From Eubacteriales bacterium (GTDB lineage: Bacteria; Bacillota; Clostridia; Lachnospirales; Lachnospiraceae): a stretch of 64,000 nucleotides of DNA. The translations under genes were made by a program, and so were the position numbers. Below are positions 52,096-60,688 of the stretch, piece by piece. The DNA lies in the NCBI GenBank assembly GCA_030524745.1, contig JAUNGC010000013.1, forward strand, positions 1 through 64,000, written 5' to 3'. Under the pieces are notes generated by a model. The model ran no database searches. It was not told the origin of the DNA and was given only the letters and a program-made list of their open reading frames with translations. The number at the start of each line of letters is the position of its first letter. The stretch's first letter is position 1.

Positions 52096-52554
52096 TCATC
52101 GAAAATCCTTCAGGATATCTTTCGAGAAAGCTTCTATGGATTCCGCTTTGGCCGCCAGTTTCAGCCATTCGCTCAGCACCTTTTGATCCCGAACCTGTAT
52201 GATCCGGTCGTGAAGTTCTTTCGGAATTTCTCCCAGATCTCCCAACAGAACAAGAACTGCCTCTGCCTTTCCTTCCGCGATTCCTTCTGACCTTCCTTCA
52301 GATCGTCCGGCTTCCAATCCCAACTCATATTCAGCTTCCCGGATCTTGCGCATTTCCTCTTCTTCATTGTATTCAAAAATAGACATCGCCACTACCTCCG
52401 ATCGCTGCGCCGTCAGGAAATCTGCAAGAATCCCTTTCTGAATACATTCCGTGACAGCATGCTCAACAGCATCTTCAATTTTTTCCTTATCCGCATATGC
52501 ACGGACACAGGCCACATATTCACTGTATTCCTTCAACGTCCTGCACTTTTCCAT
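52096..52554 (-). pseudogene. C-terminal remnant of an Rpn/PD-(D/E)XK family nuclease
   Basis: 152 codons. ELGLEAGRSEGRSEGIAEGK is the G-x-x-E-G repeat seen near the end of Rpn-type recombination-promoting nucleases and related putative transposases, and VAMSIFEYNEEEEMRKIREA the linker before it. The catalytic PD-(D/E)XK half, about 150 residues that should come first, is missing; a stop stands 24 bases upstream in frame. It is therefore a truncated relic. These genes often multiply in gut Clostridia and leave fragments. Confidence 0.75.
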
Positions 52555-52677
52555 CAGTTCGCTGTTATTGCTTTAAGACGGTCTGTGACCTGGATTTTCC
52601 GAAAGTTTATGCTTGCCCTTATCTTATCACGATATTTTTTCCGGCACAATCCCTTTCTCGTTTCTTTTGTATGAATA

Positions 52678-52706
52678 GAAAAAGGGCATAGTCCGCAGAC
52701 TACGCC
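52678..52706 (-). terminator. Terminator downstream of the DUF805 gene
   Basis: On the plus strand GGCATAGTC (52685-52693), loop CGCA, GACTACGCC (52698-52706, one G-U pair). The minus-strand transcript ends in a run of T; the plus strand also has GTTTTCC, so it may act both ways. Confidence 0.65.
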
Positions 52707-52772
52707 GTTTTCCAAAAACATTTATACTGCCTTATGAGTGCCGCCCTAAAGACTAAAGGCGCGCTTTTTTGC

Positions 52773-53117
52773 TTACATTCCTTTCGGATTCGGGCCAAAT
52801 TCGTTATCACCGAGCTGGCTGTCCATGCACAGGAGAACGAGCAGCCAAACGGTTCCGATCAGCGGAATGAGACCGATTAAGATCCAGGTCCATTTTTTGC
52901 CGATGTCATGGAGTCTGCGCACAGCGAGCGCGAGAGAAGGACACAACACAACCAGCGAATAGAGCGATGAAAGCGCCGGAACGTGGATCAGGTTAGCGAT
53001 GATGGCAACCACAAAAGAAACGATTACGTTGAATAATACAAACATCCAGTATTCTTTCCTTCTGGCTCTGCCCTGAAAATTTACATAGTTTTGAAAAGCG
53101 CTAATGTAATATTGCAT
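52773..53117 (-). CDS. DUF805 family membrane protein
   Basis: 114 residues from the ATG at 53117, which has GGGAGGT 7 bases ahead; a start 6 codons earlier overlaps that site. DUF805 marks are YYISAFQNYVNFQGRARRKE and YWMF at the start, then LALAVRRLHDIGKKWTW. Three to four membrane helices follow. The family is widespread and uncharacterised. It ends with a polar tail (GDNEFGPNPKG) typical of the group. Confidence 0.92.
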   Translation of the reverse strand: MQYYISAFQNYVNFQGRARRKEYWMFVLFNVIVSFVVAIIANLIHVPALSSLYSLVVLCPSLALAVRRLHDIGKKWTWILIGLIPLIGTVWLLVLLCMDSQLGDNEFGPNPKGM

Positions 53118-53189
53118 GAATATTACCTCCCTCATTTTTTTCTTAAGTATACCTTTTTTTTCGCTTTAAAGCAATACAGTTCCCTGTTT

Positions 53190-54326
53190 TTATTTACATT
53201 TTTTTTCATATTTCATCATTTTTTGCAAAAAGTGGTGAATATACAGATGTTGTAATTTTTCGTCCTTCCAAAACTGTTCGTCCGGTAAAAACCAGTTTTG
53301 CCTGTCTTTGTTAGTGTGTTTGAACAGCGGGATATGTTCCGGCGCTTCTCCGAACCAGGGAAGAAACTGTCCGGTTTTGCGGGTATAACAATTGGAAGCA
53401 TTGGCCGGCATGCGCCGGGACTTATCCACATATACTGCTACAGATTTATGAATCGCCTGATCTTCCTCCGGAAGATAGGCATAGTTTTTGTAGTCGGGAT
53501 AAAAAAACTTCAATTCGCCGTCCCAAACGGGCAGCTTAACGAGTATGGTCCGGTTTTTTCCGGAAAGAAAGCATTGTTTTAAAATGCCATCTGCACCGTG
53601 ACAGGAGATCGGAACAGGAAGCGCCGTCCCGGCATTTAAGCGGATCCGGAATTCCGGTCTGGAAACGCCGCCTGTATCCGGCAGGCTTTGTAGGTACATT
53701 TGATCAATGGTAAATCTGCCCTGCTCAAAGAGCATGGGAATCGACATAATCGAATAGAGACGGAGCATTCCCGACAAATCTTCGGCATTATGCAGAAGAA
53801 GAACCTGAAGCAGCCGTTCTTCCCGGTTTTCCTGATAGGCCCGGTACAATTCAATCAACTGTCCGCCGGTAAAGGGATCTTCCCGGTGTATGCCGATGAA
53901 TTCCTCAAGCTGTCTCTGACGGCAGCCGGGAAGATGGAGCATGTTTTTATACGGGCTGATGCATTTATAAATATCGCATTGATTTTGAGGAGAAAAAGTG
54001 GAAACGGCGTGTCTTTTACATTTTGCCTGCAAAAAAGGCACGTCGAAGGTCAGTCCGTTAAAGTGGACGATGTCAGTGAAGGTGGCGGAAAAGGAAACAA
54101 ATTCTTTCACGATCTCCGCTTCCTGCGCCGGAGTATCCGCGAAATATTGTCGTATCCGCCAGCCGCTCTGCGTGTAAAAGGCGCAGCCGATCAGGTAAAT
54201 GGAAGCGCTTCGGGGCGAAAATCCAGTCGTTTCGATATCGAAAAAAAGTACGTCCTGCGGATATTCAAAGAATGAATTTAAATGGTTTGTCTGTTCTGCC
54301 GTAAGGCTTTGTTCTATCGTTTTCAT
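53190..54326 (-). CDS. Ribonuclease-H-like exonuclease (YprB-like)
   Basis: 378 residues from the ATG at 54326 (MKTIEQSLTAEQTNHLNSFF); a start 6 codons earlier is possible. DEDD-type motifs: VLFFDIETTGFSP (Asp and Glu), DIVHFNGLTFDVPFL, and LLLHNAEDLSGMLRLYSIM (late Asp with His/Asn). The C-terminal half is an unassigned domain. It should be a metal-dependent 3'-5' nuclease of the YprB group acting on nucleic acids. It is divergent from the rnf operon. Confidence 0.85.
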   Translation of the reverse strand: MKTIEQSLTAEQTNHLNSFFEYPQDVLFFDIETTGFSPRSASIYLIGCAFYTQSGWRIRQYFADTPAQEAEIVKEFVSFSATFTDIVHFNGLTFDVPFLQAKCKRHAVSTFSPQNQCDIYKCISPYKNMLHLPGCRQRQLEEFIGIHREDPFTGGQLIELYRAYQENREERLLQVLLLHNAEDLSGMLRLYSIMSIPMLFEQGRFTIDQMYLQSLPDTGGVSRPEFRIRLNAGTALPVPISCHGADGILKQCFLSGKNRTILVKLPVWDGELKFFYPDYKNYAYLPEEDQAIHKSVAVYVDKSRRMPANASNCYTRKTGQFLPWFGEAPEHIPLFKHTNKDRQNWFLPDEQFWKDEKLQHLYIHHFLQKMMKYEKKCK

Positions 54327-54475
54327 GGTCTTATGATAGCACATTTTTATATTTTGCAGTAGTAATTTGTCGGAAAAAATAGTATGATAAAGCTATTGAG
54401 CAAAGCAGTTTAGACAAAACCGGACTGTTATTGAGTATCAGTATTAATATGATTATAAGGAAAGAAGGGTAGAGA

Positions 54476-55798
54476 ATGGCAAAGTTTACATTTCTGGGCG
54501 GCATCCATCCATACGATGGGAAAGACATTTCCAAGGATAAGCCCATGAAAGCGGTGTTGCCGAAGGGGGATCTGGTGTATCCGTTATCCCAGCATATCGG
54601 CGCGCCTGCAGCGCCTATTGTGAAAAAGGGCGACCGGGTGCTGGCCGGACAGAAGATTGCGGAAGCGCAGGGGTATGTGTCCGCGCCGATATACGCTACG
54701 GTTTCCGGCACCGTGAAGGCCATTGAACCGCGGCGGGTTGTGACCGGAGACAATGTGATGAGCATTGTCATTGAAAACGATCATTTATATGAAGAGGTGG
54801 AGTATCCGCCTGCAGTTCCTGTTGAAAAGATGACCCGGGACGAGATTGTCACGAAGATCAAAGAAGCCGGGATCGTCGGAATGGGAGGCGCGGGATTCCC
54901 GACCCATGTGAAGATGTCTCCGAAGGAGCCGGATAAGATTACATATGTCATTGCGAACTGCGCGGAATGCGAGCCCTATCTGACCTCCGATTACCGGAGA
55001 ATGCTGGAAGAGCCGGAGAAGCTGATCGGCGGACTGAAGGTGATTCTGCATCTGTTCCCGAACGCGAAAGGGATTCTGGCGATAGAAGATAACAAGCCGG
55101 ATTGTATCGAACTGTTCCGGAAGCTGACAAAGGACGAGGACAGAATTTCCGTGGTCAGCCTGAAGACAAAGTATCCCCAGGGTTCGGAGCGCCATCTGAT
55201 ATATGCGGCTACCGGCCGTGCAATTAACTGTGATATGCTGCCGGCGGATGCGGGCTGTATTGTGGATAACGTGGACACGGTTGTCGCCATCAACCGGGCG
55301 ATCAATGAAGGAAAGCCTCTGATGAACCGCATTGTCACGGTGACGGGGGATGCGGTCGCAAATCCGCAGAATTTTATCGTGCGCATCGGTACCAACTATC
55401 ATGAGTTGATTGAGGAAGCGGGCGGTTTTAAGCAGGATCCGGTGAAAATCGTGTCCGGAGGCCCGATGATGGGATTCGGCATTTTCGATCTGGATGTGCC
55501 CACGACCAAGACGGCGTCGGCGCTGCTTTGTCTGACCCACGACGATGTTTCGGATTCCGAACCTTCTGCCTGCATTAACTGCGGCCGCTGCGTGGAGGCA
55601 TGTCCGGGGCGCGTGGTGCCGAAACTTCTGGCGGAATATGCCGAACATTACGACTTTGAAAGTTTTGAAAAACATAACGGACTGGAGTGCTGCGAATGCG
55701 GCTGCTGCAGTTATGTCTGCCCGGCCAAACGCCCGCTGACACAGGCGATCAAGTCTGCGCGCAAGCTGGTGCTGGCGGAGAAAAAGAAGAAAAAGTAG
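54476..55798 (+). CDS. rnfC: Rnf complex subunit C
   Basis: 440 residues. An N-terminal barrel-sandwich part (AKFTFLGGIHPYDGKDISK), a flavin and NADH-binding core with GIVGMGGAGFPTHVK and NCAECEPYLTSDYRRM, and two [4Fe-4S] sites, CINCGRCVEACPGRV and CCECGCCSYVCPAKRP. RnfC takes electrons from or gives them to NADH. First of rnfCDGEAB. A weak promoter (TTGAGT 54431-54436, TATAAG 54454-54459) may lie just ahead, though it leaves a very short leader. Confidence 0.97.
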   Translation: MAKFTFLGGIHPYDGKDISKDKPMKAVLPKGDLVYPLSQHIGAPAAPIVKKGDRVLAGQKIAEAQGYVSAPIYATVSGTVKAIEPRRVVTGDNVMSIVIENDHLYEEVEYPPAVPVEKMTRDEIVTKIKEAGIVGMGGAGFPTHVKMSPKEPDKITYVIANCAECEPYLTSDYRRMLEEPEKLIGGLKVILHLFPNAKGILAIEDNKPDCIELFRKLTKDEDRISVVSLKTKYPQGSERHLIYAATGRAINCDMLPADAGCIVDNVDTVVAINRAINEGKPLMNRIVTVTGDAVANPQNFIVRIGTNYHELIEEAGGFKQDPVKIVSGGPMMGFGIFDLDVPTTKTASALLCLTHDDVSDSEPSACINCGRCVEACPGRVVPKLLAEYAEHYDFESFEKHNGLECCECGCCSYVCPAKRPLTQAIKSARKLVLAEKKKKK

Positions 55799-55811
55799 GA
55801 GGAGAAAGGCA

Positions 55812-56753
55812 ATGAGTGATTTGATGAAGGTATCATCCAATCCCCATATCAGAGCCAAAGATACAACGGCAAAAATCATGCTCACTGTGGTCATCGCTTT
55901 GCTTCCGGCTACGTTCTTTGGCATTTATAATTTCGGCGTGAGAGCGGCGCTCATCATCGCAATATCCATTGCGACCACCGTTCTGACGGAATATTTATTT
56001 GAGAAAATCTGCAAAAAGAAGGTGACGATCGGCGATTTCAGCGCAGTTGTGACCGGACTTTTGCTCGCTTTGAATCTGCCGGTTTCCGTGCCCTGGTGGA
56101 TTCCCGTGGTGGGCGGCGTTTTTGCCATATTGGTGGTGAAAATGCTGTTCGGCGGACTGGGGCAGAATTTCATGAATCCGGCGCTGGCAGGAAGATGTTT
56201 TCTGCTGATCTCCTTTACGTCGATCATGACCAATTTTGAATGCGACGCTTATACCGGCGCAACGCCTCTTGCCAGTTTAAAGGCCGGACTGGGCGTCAAC
56301 GTGATGGATATGGTGATCGGCCGGACAGCGGGCACGATCGGAGAGACTTCCATGATCGCAATTGTGATCGGCGCCTGCATTCTGATTCTGGCCGGCGTCA
56401 TTGACCTGAAAGTGCCGGGCAGTTACATCGTTTCTTTCCTCATTTTTGTCGCTGTATTCGCATCTTTAACAGGAAGAACGGTGAACGGTCCCTATCTTTC
56501 CGCGCAGCTTGCAGGCGGCGGGCTGATGCTGGGCGCATTTTTCATGGCGACAGACTATGTGACAAGGCCCGTCACGAAGAAGGGACAGTATGTGTACGGC
56601 ATTTTTCTCGGCTTTCTGACGGCGATTTTCCGGATATTCGGCGCCAGCGCCGAAGGCGTTTCCTATGCGATCATCATTGGAAACCTGCTGGTGCCGTTGA
56701 TTGAAAAATATACGATGCCCAGGGCATTCGGCAGAGGAGGGGAGCGTTCATGA
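55812..56753 (+). CDS. rnfD: Rnf complex subunit D
   Basis: 313 residues, eight or more membrane helices. The covalent FMN site is the Thr of AYTGATPLASLKAG. Other marks: SSNPHIRAKDTTAKIMLTVV, MKTGLGQNFMNP-like GGLGQNFMNPALAGR and AFFMATDYVTRPVTKKGQ. It carries electrons inside the membrane and is part of the ion path. Its stop overlaps the rnfG start (ATGA). ApbE at 60669 should attach its flavin. Confidence 0.97.
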   Translation: MSDLMKVSSNPHIRAKDTTAKIMLTVVIALLPATFFGIYNFGVRAALIIAISIATTVLTEYLFEKICKKKVTIGDFSAVVTGLLLALNLPVSVPWWIPVVGGVFAILVVKMLFGGLGQNFMNPALAGRCFLLISFTSIMTNFECDAYTGATPLASLKAGLGVNVMDMVIGRTAGTIGETSMIAIVIGACILILAGVIDLKVPGSYIVSFLIFVAVFASLTGRTVNGPYLSAQLAGGGLMLGAFFMATDYVTRPVTKKGQYVYGIFLGFLTAIFRIFGASAEGVSYAIIIGNLLVPLIEKYTMPRAFGRGGERS

Positions 56754-57373
56754 AAAGTATGCTAAAAGACGCGGCAATCCTGTTTGCCATCACTTTGATT
56801 GCGGGCCTTCTTCTCGGCGGCGTTTATCAGATTACGAAAGAGCCGATCGCCGTGCAGGAAGCGCTGAAGCTGGAAAATGCATGCAGGGAAGTGTTTGCGG
56901 ATGCGGCTTCCTTTGAAGAAGCCGGGGATTTTGATGCTGTGCATGCGGAAGAGGTCCTTGCGGCAGGCGGCTATACGGCGCAGACGATCGGCGGCTGTCA
57001 GACGGCGTTTGATTCGTCGGGGCAGATCATCGGTTATGTCATTACCGTTACCTCTCATGAAGGTTACGGCGGAGATATTCAGTTCACGATGGGCATCAAC
57101 AGCGACGGCTCCTTAAATGGTATTTCCCTGCTGTCCATTTCGGAGACGCCGGGGCTTGGCATGCAGGCGGAGGATGTGCTGGTGCCTCAGTTTGCGGGAC
57201 GCAGTTCGGATTCTTTCGTGTATACGAAGACAGGAGCGTCCGCGGAGAATGAGATCGATGCGATTTCCGGCGCGACCATTACCACCAATGCGGTGACGAA
57301 CGGAGTCAACGCCGGTTTATATTATTTTCAGTCGGAACTTCAGTCCATGACGGGAGGTGCAGGCAATGAGTGA
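56750..57373 (+). CDS. rnfG: Rnf complex subunit G
   Basis: 207 residues. One N-terminal membrane helix (AILFAITLIAGLLLGGVYQI), then an outer FMN-binding domain with ISETPGLGMQAEDVLVPQFA and the covalent FMN motif DAISGATITTNAVTNGV (Thr of SGAT). ApbE attaches the flavin. The stop overlaps rnfE by 8 bases. Confidence 0.97.
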   Translation: MKSMLKDAAILFAITLIAGLLLGGVYQITKEPIAVQEALKLENACREVFADAASFEEAGDFDAVHAEEVLAAGGYTAQTIGGCQTAFDSSGQIIGYVITVTSHEGYGGDIQFTMGINSDGSLNGISLLSISETPGLGMQAEDVLVPQFAGRSSDSFVYTKTGASAENEIDAISGATITTNAVTNGVNAGLYYFQSELQSMTGGAGNE

Positions 57374-58118
57374 GAACAAAAATGCGTCAAACGGCGCAGG
57401 AGAACGCCTGATAAACGGCATCATTAAGGAAAATCCTACTTTTGTGCTGACGCTGGGTATGTGCCCGACGCTGGCCGTCACCACTTCCGCAATGAACGGA
57501 CTGGGCATGGGACTGACCACCATGGTGGTGCTGGCGCTCAGCAATATGATTATTTCCGCGCTGCGCAATATCATTCCCGACAAGGTGAGAATACCGGCGT
57601 TTATCGTCATCATTGCATCCTTTGTTACGGTGATGCAGCTTTTGTTACAGGGATTTTTACCTGATCTGTATGATTCGCTGGGAATTTACATCCCGTTGAT
57701 CGTCGTAAACTGCATTATCTTAGGCCGTGCGGAAGCCTATGCGTCCAAAAATCCTGTGATCCCGTCTTTATTTGACGGAATCGGCATGGGACTCGGTTTT
57801 TCCCTGGCGCTGACCTGTATCGGCGCGGTGCGGGAAATTCTGGGAGCGGGAGAAATTTTCGGTTTTCACATCATGCCGGATTCCTATGTTCCCTTTTCCA
57901 TCTTCGTCATGGCGCCGGGCGCGTTCTTTGTGCTGGCGGTTCTGACCGCGATTCAGAATAAGGTGAAAATAAACGGAGAGAAAAAGGGCCGGGATATGAG
58001 CAAAATCCAGTCCGGATGCGGTCAGGATTGCTTAAACTGCGATACGGCCGGCGGCTGCGATCATAAATTTTACGATGCTTCGGCCCAAAAATCCAAAAAA
58101 GAAGGGGAGGACAGATAA
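57366..58118 (+). CDS. rnfE: Rnf complex subunit E with extra cysteine-rich tail
   Basis: 250 residues from ATG 57366, which has GGGAGGT 7 bases ahead. Six membrane helices with ENPTFVLTLGMCPTLAVTTS, the half of the inner Fe-S site with RnfA, and LYIPLIVVNC-type GIYIPLIVVNCIILGRAEAY. After the last helix and IQNKVKINGEKKGRD it carries about 35 further residues with four cysteines (GCGQDCLNCDTAGGCDH). Ordinary RnfE proteins stop before this. The tail would lie in the cytosol and might hold a metal or Fe-S centre. Confidence 0.95.
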   Translation: MSENKNASNGAGERLINGIIKENPTFVLTLGMCPTLAVTTSAMNGLGMGLTTMVVLALSNMIISALRNIIPDKVRIPAFIVIIASFVTVMQLLLQGFLPDLYDSLGIYIPLIVVNCIILGRAEAYASKNPVIPSLFDGIGMGLGFSLALTCIGAVREILGAGEIFGFHIMPDSYVPFSIFVMAPGAFFVLAVLTAIQNKVKINGEKKGRDMSKIQSGCGQDCLNCDTAGGCDHKFYDASAQKSKKEGEDR

Positions 58119-58706
58119 ATGTTGGCACAGGTGAAGGATTTATTGCTGCTGATGATCGGTTCCGCCCTTGTCAGCAACGTGGTTTTGAGCCAGTTTTTGG
58201 GGCTTTGTCCGTTCCTGGGCGTATCCAAAAAGGTGGAGACTGCGGCAGGAATGGGAACGGCTGTCATTTTTGTCATTACGCTGGCAAGCGGTGTGGCAGG
58301 CGTCATCTATCAATGCATTCTGGTACCGCTTCAGATTGAATATCTGCAAACGATCGTGTTCATTCTCGTGATCGCGGCGCTGGTTCAGTTTGTGGAAATG
58401 TTTCTCAAAAAATATATGAAGGGTCTTTATGAAGCGCTGGGCGTTTATCTGCCTCTGATCACTACAAACTGCGCTGTGCTGGGCGTGGCGCTCACGAACG
58501 TACAAAAGGAATACGGCATTTTCACCGGTATGGTCAACGGATTTGCGACAGCGCTGGGCTTTACGATTTCCATCATTATTCTGGCGGGCATCCGTGAGAA
58601 AATGGCGTACAACGATATTCCGGAGTCCTTCCGCGGAATGCCCATCGTGCTTTTGACGGCGGGATTGATGGCGATCGCTTTTTGCGGATTCTCAGGACTT
58701 TTGTAG
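58119..58706 (+). CDS. rnfA: Rnf complex subunit A
   Basis: 195 residues, six membrane helices. NVVLSQFLGLCPFLGVSKKV and LGVYLPLITTNCAVLGVALT carry the cysteines that form the intramembrane Fe-S centre with RnfE. It begins the base after the rnfE stop. Confidence 0.97.
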   Translation: MLAQVKDLLLLMIGSALVSNVVLSQFLGLCPFLGVSKKVETAAGMGTAVIFVITLASGVAGVIYQCILVPLQIEYLQTIVFILVIAALVQFVEMFLKKYMKGLYEALGVYLPLITTNCAVLGVALTNVQKEYGIFTGMVNGFATALGFTISIIILAGIREKMAYNDIPESFRGMPIVLLTAGLMAIAFCGFSGLL

Positions 58707-58718
58707 GAGGTGGGAATT

Positions 58719-59513
58719 TTGGTATCAGGTGTTTTCATTGCAACGGCAGTCGTAGGCGCGGTCGGGCTTTTTATCGGACTGTTTCTCGGCGCTGCCGGAA
58801 TGAAATTTAAAGTGGATGTGGATGAAAAGGAAGAGGCGGTACTGGCCGTCCTTCCCGGAAATAACTGCGGCGGCTGCGGTTTTGCAGGCTGCAGCGGTCT
58901 GGCGGCCGCCATCGCAAAGGGAGAGGCTGCCGTAAACGCCTGTCCCGTAGGTGGGGAGGCAGTCGGCAAAAAGGTGGCTGAAATCATGGGCGTGGAAGCG
59001 GAGGAAGGTAAGCGGATGGCGGCCTTTGTGGCCTGTCAGGGAACCTGCGAGAAAGCTTCTCTCGACTATGAATATACCGGGATTGAGGACTGCAGGATGC
59101 TTTCTTTTGTGCCCAACGGCGGGGCGAAAACCTGCGACTATGGCTGTCTGGGCTTCGGAAGCTGCGTGAAAGCCTGCCCCTTTGATGCGATTCATGTGGT
59201 CGACGGCGTTGCCGTGGTGGATAAGGATGCGTGTAAAGCCTGCGGAAAATGTGTGGCGGTCTGTCCGAAGCACTTGATTTCGCTGATTCCTTACGATGCG
59301 AAATATATGGTGGCGTGCAGTTCCAAAGACAAGGGGCCTGTGACGATGAAAGCATGCAGTGCAGGCTGTATCGGATGCACGCTGTGTAAACGAAACTGCC
59401 CTGCCGATGCGGTGACGATCGAAAGCTTCAATGCCACGATCGATCCGGAGAAATGCATCGGATGCGGAGCCTGTGCGGAAAAGTGCCCGAAAAAGGTTAT
59501 TGTGGAGCACTGA
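58719..59513 (+). CDS. rnfB: Rnf complex subunit B
   Basis: 264 residues from TTG 58719, chosen because AGGAGG (58705-58710) stands 8 bases ahead; the GTG at 58710 is inside that site. N-terminal membrane helix (VFIATAVVGAVGLFIGLFLG), the RnfB Fe-S motif NNCGGCGFAGCSGLAAAI, then ferredoxin-type clusters: GCLGFGSCVKACPFDAI, CKACGKCVAVCPKHLI, CIGCTLCKRNCPADAV and CIGCGACAEKCPKKVI. It accepts electrons from reduced ferredoxin. Last gene of the operon. Confidence 0.97.
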   Translation: MVSGVFIATAVVGAVGLFIGLFLGAAGMKFKVDVDEKEEAVLAVLPGNNCGGCGFAGCSGLAAAIAKGEAAVNACPVGGEAVGKKVAEIMGVEAEEGKRMAAFVACQGTCEKASLDYEYTGIEDCRMLSFVPNGGAKTCDYGCLGFGSCVKACPFDAIHVVDGVAVVDKDACKACGKCVAVCPKHLISLIPYDAKYMVACSSKDKGPVTMKACSAGCIGCTLCKRNCPADAVTIESFNATIDPEKCIGCGACAEKCPKKVIVEH

Positions 59514-59541
59514 CAAACGTTCTTTGCGGCGGTTTTTCGAA

Positions 59542-59563
59542 CCGAAGCTGTTTCGGATTTTTT
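59542..59563 (+). terminator. Short terminator candidate after rnfB
   Basis: CCGAA (59542-59546), loop GCTGT, TTCGG (59552-59556), then six T (59558-59563). The short stem makes partial read-through into the next gene likely. Confidence 0.5.
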
Positions 59564-59579
59564 ACAGGGAGATTTGAGA

Positions 59580-60602
59580 ATGAATACAGTTACATTGGGA
59601 AAAACGGGAATCACAACGAACAAGAATGGATTTGGCGCGCTGCCGATCCAGAGAATCAGTGATGAAGCGGCGGTGTATCTGCTGCGGAAAGCCTATGATG
59701 CAGGGGTGACCTTTTTTGATACCGCCCGCTATTATTCGGACAGCGAGCATAAGCTGGGGCTGGCCTTTGCCGGAATGAGAGAGAAGATTTTTATCGCGTC
59801 CAAAACAGGGGCGAAAACGCCGGAGATGTTCTGGAAGGAACTGGAAACGACGCTCGGCAATCTGCAGACCGATTATCTGGATATTTACCAGTTCCATAAT
59901 CCGGAATTCTGCCCGAAACCCGGGGACGGAAGCGGATTATATGAATGTATGGCGGAAGCGAAGAAGCAGGGAAAGATCCGCCATATCGGCATCACCAATC
60001 ACAGACTGAATGTGGCGAACGAGGCCGTAGAAAGCGGGCTGTATGAGACGCTGCAGTTTCCGTTCTGCTATCTGGCGAGCGAAGAGGACCTTGCGCTGGT
60101 GCAAAAATGTAAGGAAGCCGGGATGGGATTTATTGCGATGAAGGCGCTGTCCGGCGGTCTGATCACCAATTCGGCGGCCGCGTATGCTTTTGAAGCGCAG
60201 TTTGACAACGTATTGCCGATCTGGGGCGTTCAGCGGGAATCTGAACTGGATGAATTTTTATCCTATATTGAAAATCCGCCGGTGATGACGGATGAATTGC
60301 AGGCGGTCATTGATCGTGACAGGAGCGAACTCATCGGTGAATTCTGCCGGGGCTGCGGCTATTGTATGCCCTGCCCGGCCGGCATTGAGATCAATAACTG
60401 CGCGCGCATGTCTCTGATGATCCGTCGCGCGCCTTCTGCCGCGCAGCTCACGCCCGAAATGCAGCAGAAGATGATGAAAATAGAGAATTGTCTGCATTGC
60501 GGCAGGTGTAAAACAAAGTGTCCTTACCATCTGGATACGCCGGCGCTGCTGCAGAAGAATCTGAAAGATTACAAGGAAATTCTGGCCGGAAAGGAATGCT
60601 GA
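59580..60602 (+). CDS. Aldo/keto reductase with C-terminal ferredoxin domain
   Basis: 340 residues from ATG 59580, with AGGGAG 8 bases ahead. AKR barrel: GKTGITTNKNGFGALPIQRI, FFDTARYYSDSEHKLG (Asp, Tyr), IFIASKTGAKTP (Lys), LDIYQFHNPEF (His), ALSGGLI. Residues about 255-335 add two cluster motifs, CRGCGYCMPCPAGIEI with a later Cys and CLHCGRCKTKCPYHLDTP. This group may couple carbonyl reduction to Fe-S electron transfer. It lies next to rnf and apbE, which suits a ferredoxin-linked role, but the substrate is unknown. Confidence 0.92.
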   Translation: MNTVTLGKTGITTNKNGFGALPIQRISDEAAVYLLRKAYDAGVTFFDTARYYSDSEHKLGLAFAGMREKIFIASKTGAKTPEMFWKELETTLGNLQTDYLDIYQFHNPEFCPKPGDGSGLYECMAEAKKQGKIRHIGITNHRLNVANEAVESGLYETLQFPFCYLASEEDLALVQKCKEAGMGFIAMKALSGGLITNSAAAYAFEAQFDNVLPIWGVQRESELDEFLSYIENPPVMTDELQAVIDRDRSELIGEFCRGCGYCMPCPAGIEINNCARMSLMIRRAPSAAQLTPEMQQKMMKIENCLHCGRCKTKCPYHLDTPALLQKNLKDYKEILAGKEC

Positions 60603-60653
60603 GCCGTGTGTGACGGCGGCAACAGGTCAGAGTTATCAAAACGTTGAAAACGG

Positions 60654-60688
60654 CGGGCGGCTTTCCGGTTATTCCGGAAAGCCGCCCG
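60654..60688 (-). terminator. Strong hairpin between convergent genes (terminates apbE)
   Basis: CGGGCGGCTTTCCGG (60654-60668), loop TTATT, CCGGAAAGCCGCCCG (60674-60688), a perfect 15-bp stem. On the minus strand it is followed by CCGTTTTC. The right arm is within the last codons of apbE. It should also block read-through from the reductase gene. Confidence 0.7.

Noticed and set aside
52555-52700. N-terminal half of the Rpn nuclease upstream of the remnant
   Set aside because: No frame in this stretch gives nuclease-like sequence, and a stop lies 24 bases before the remnant's first ATG.
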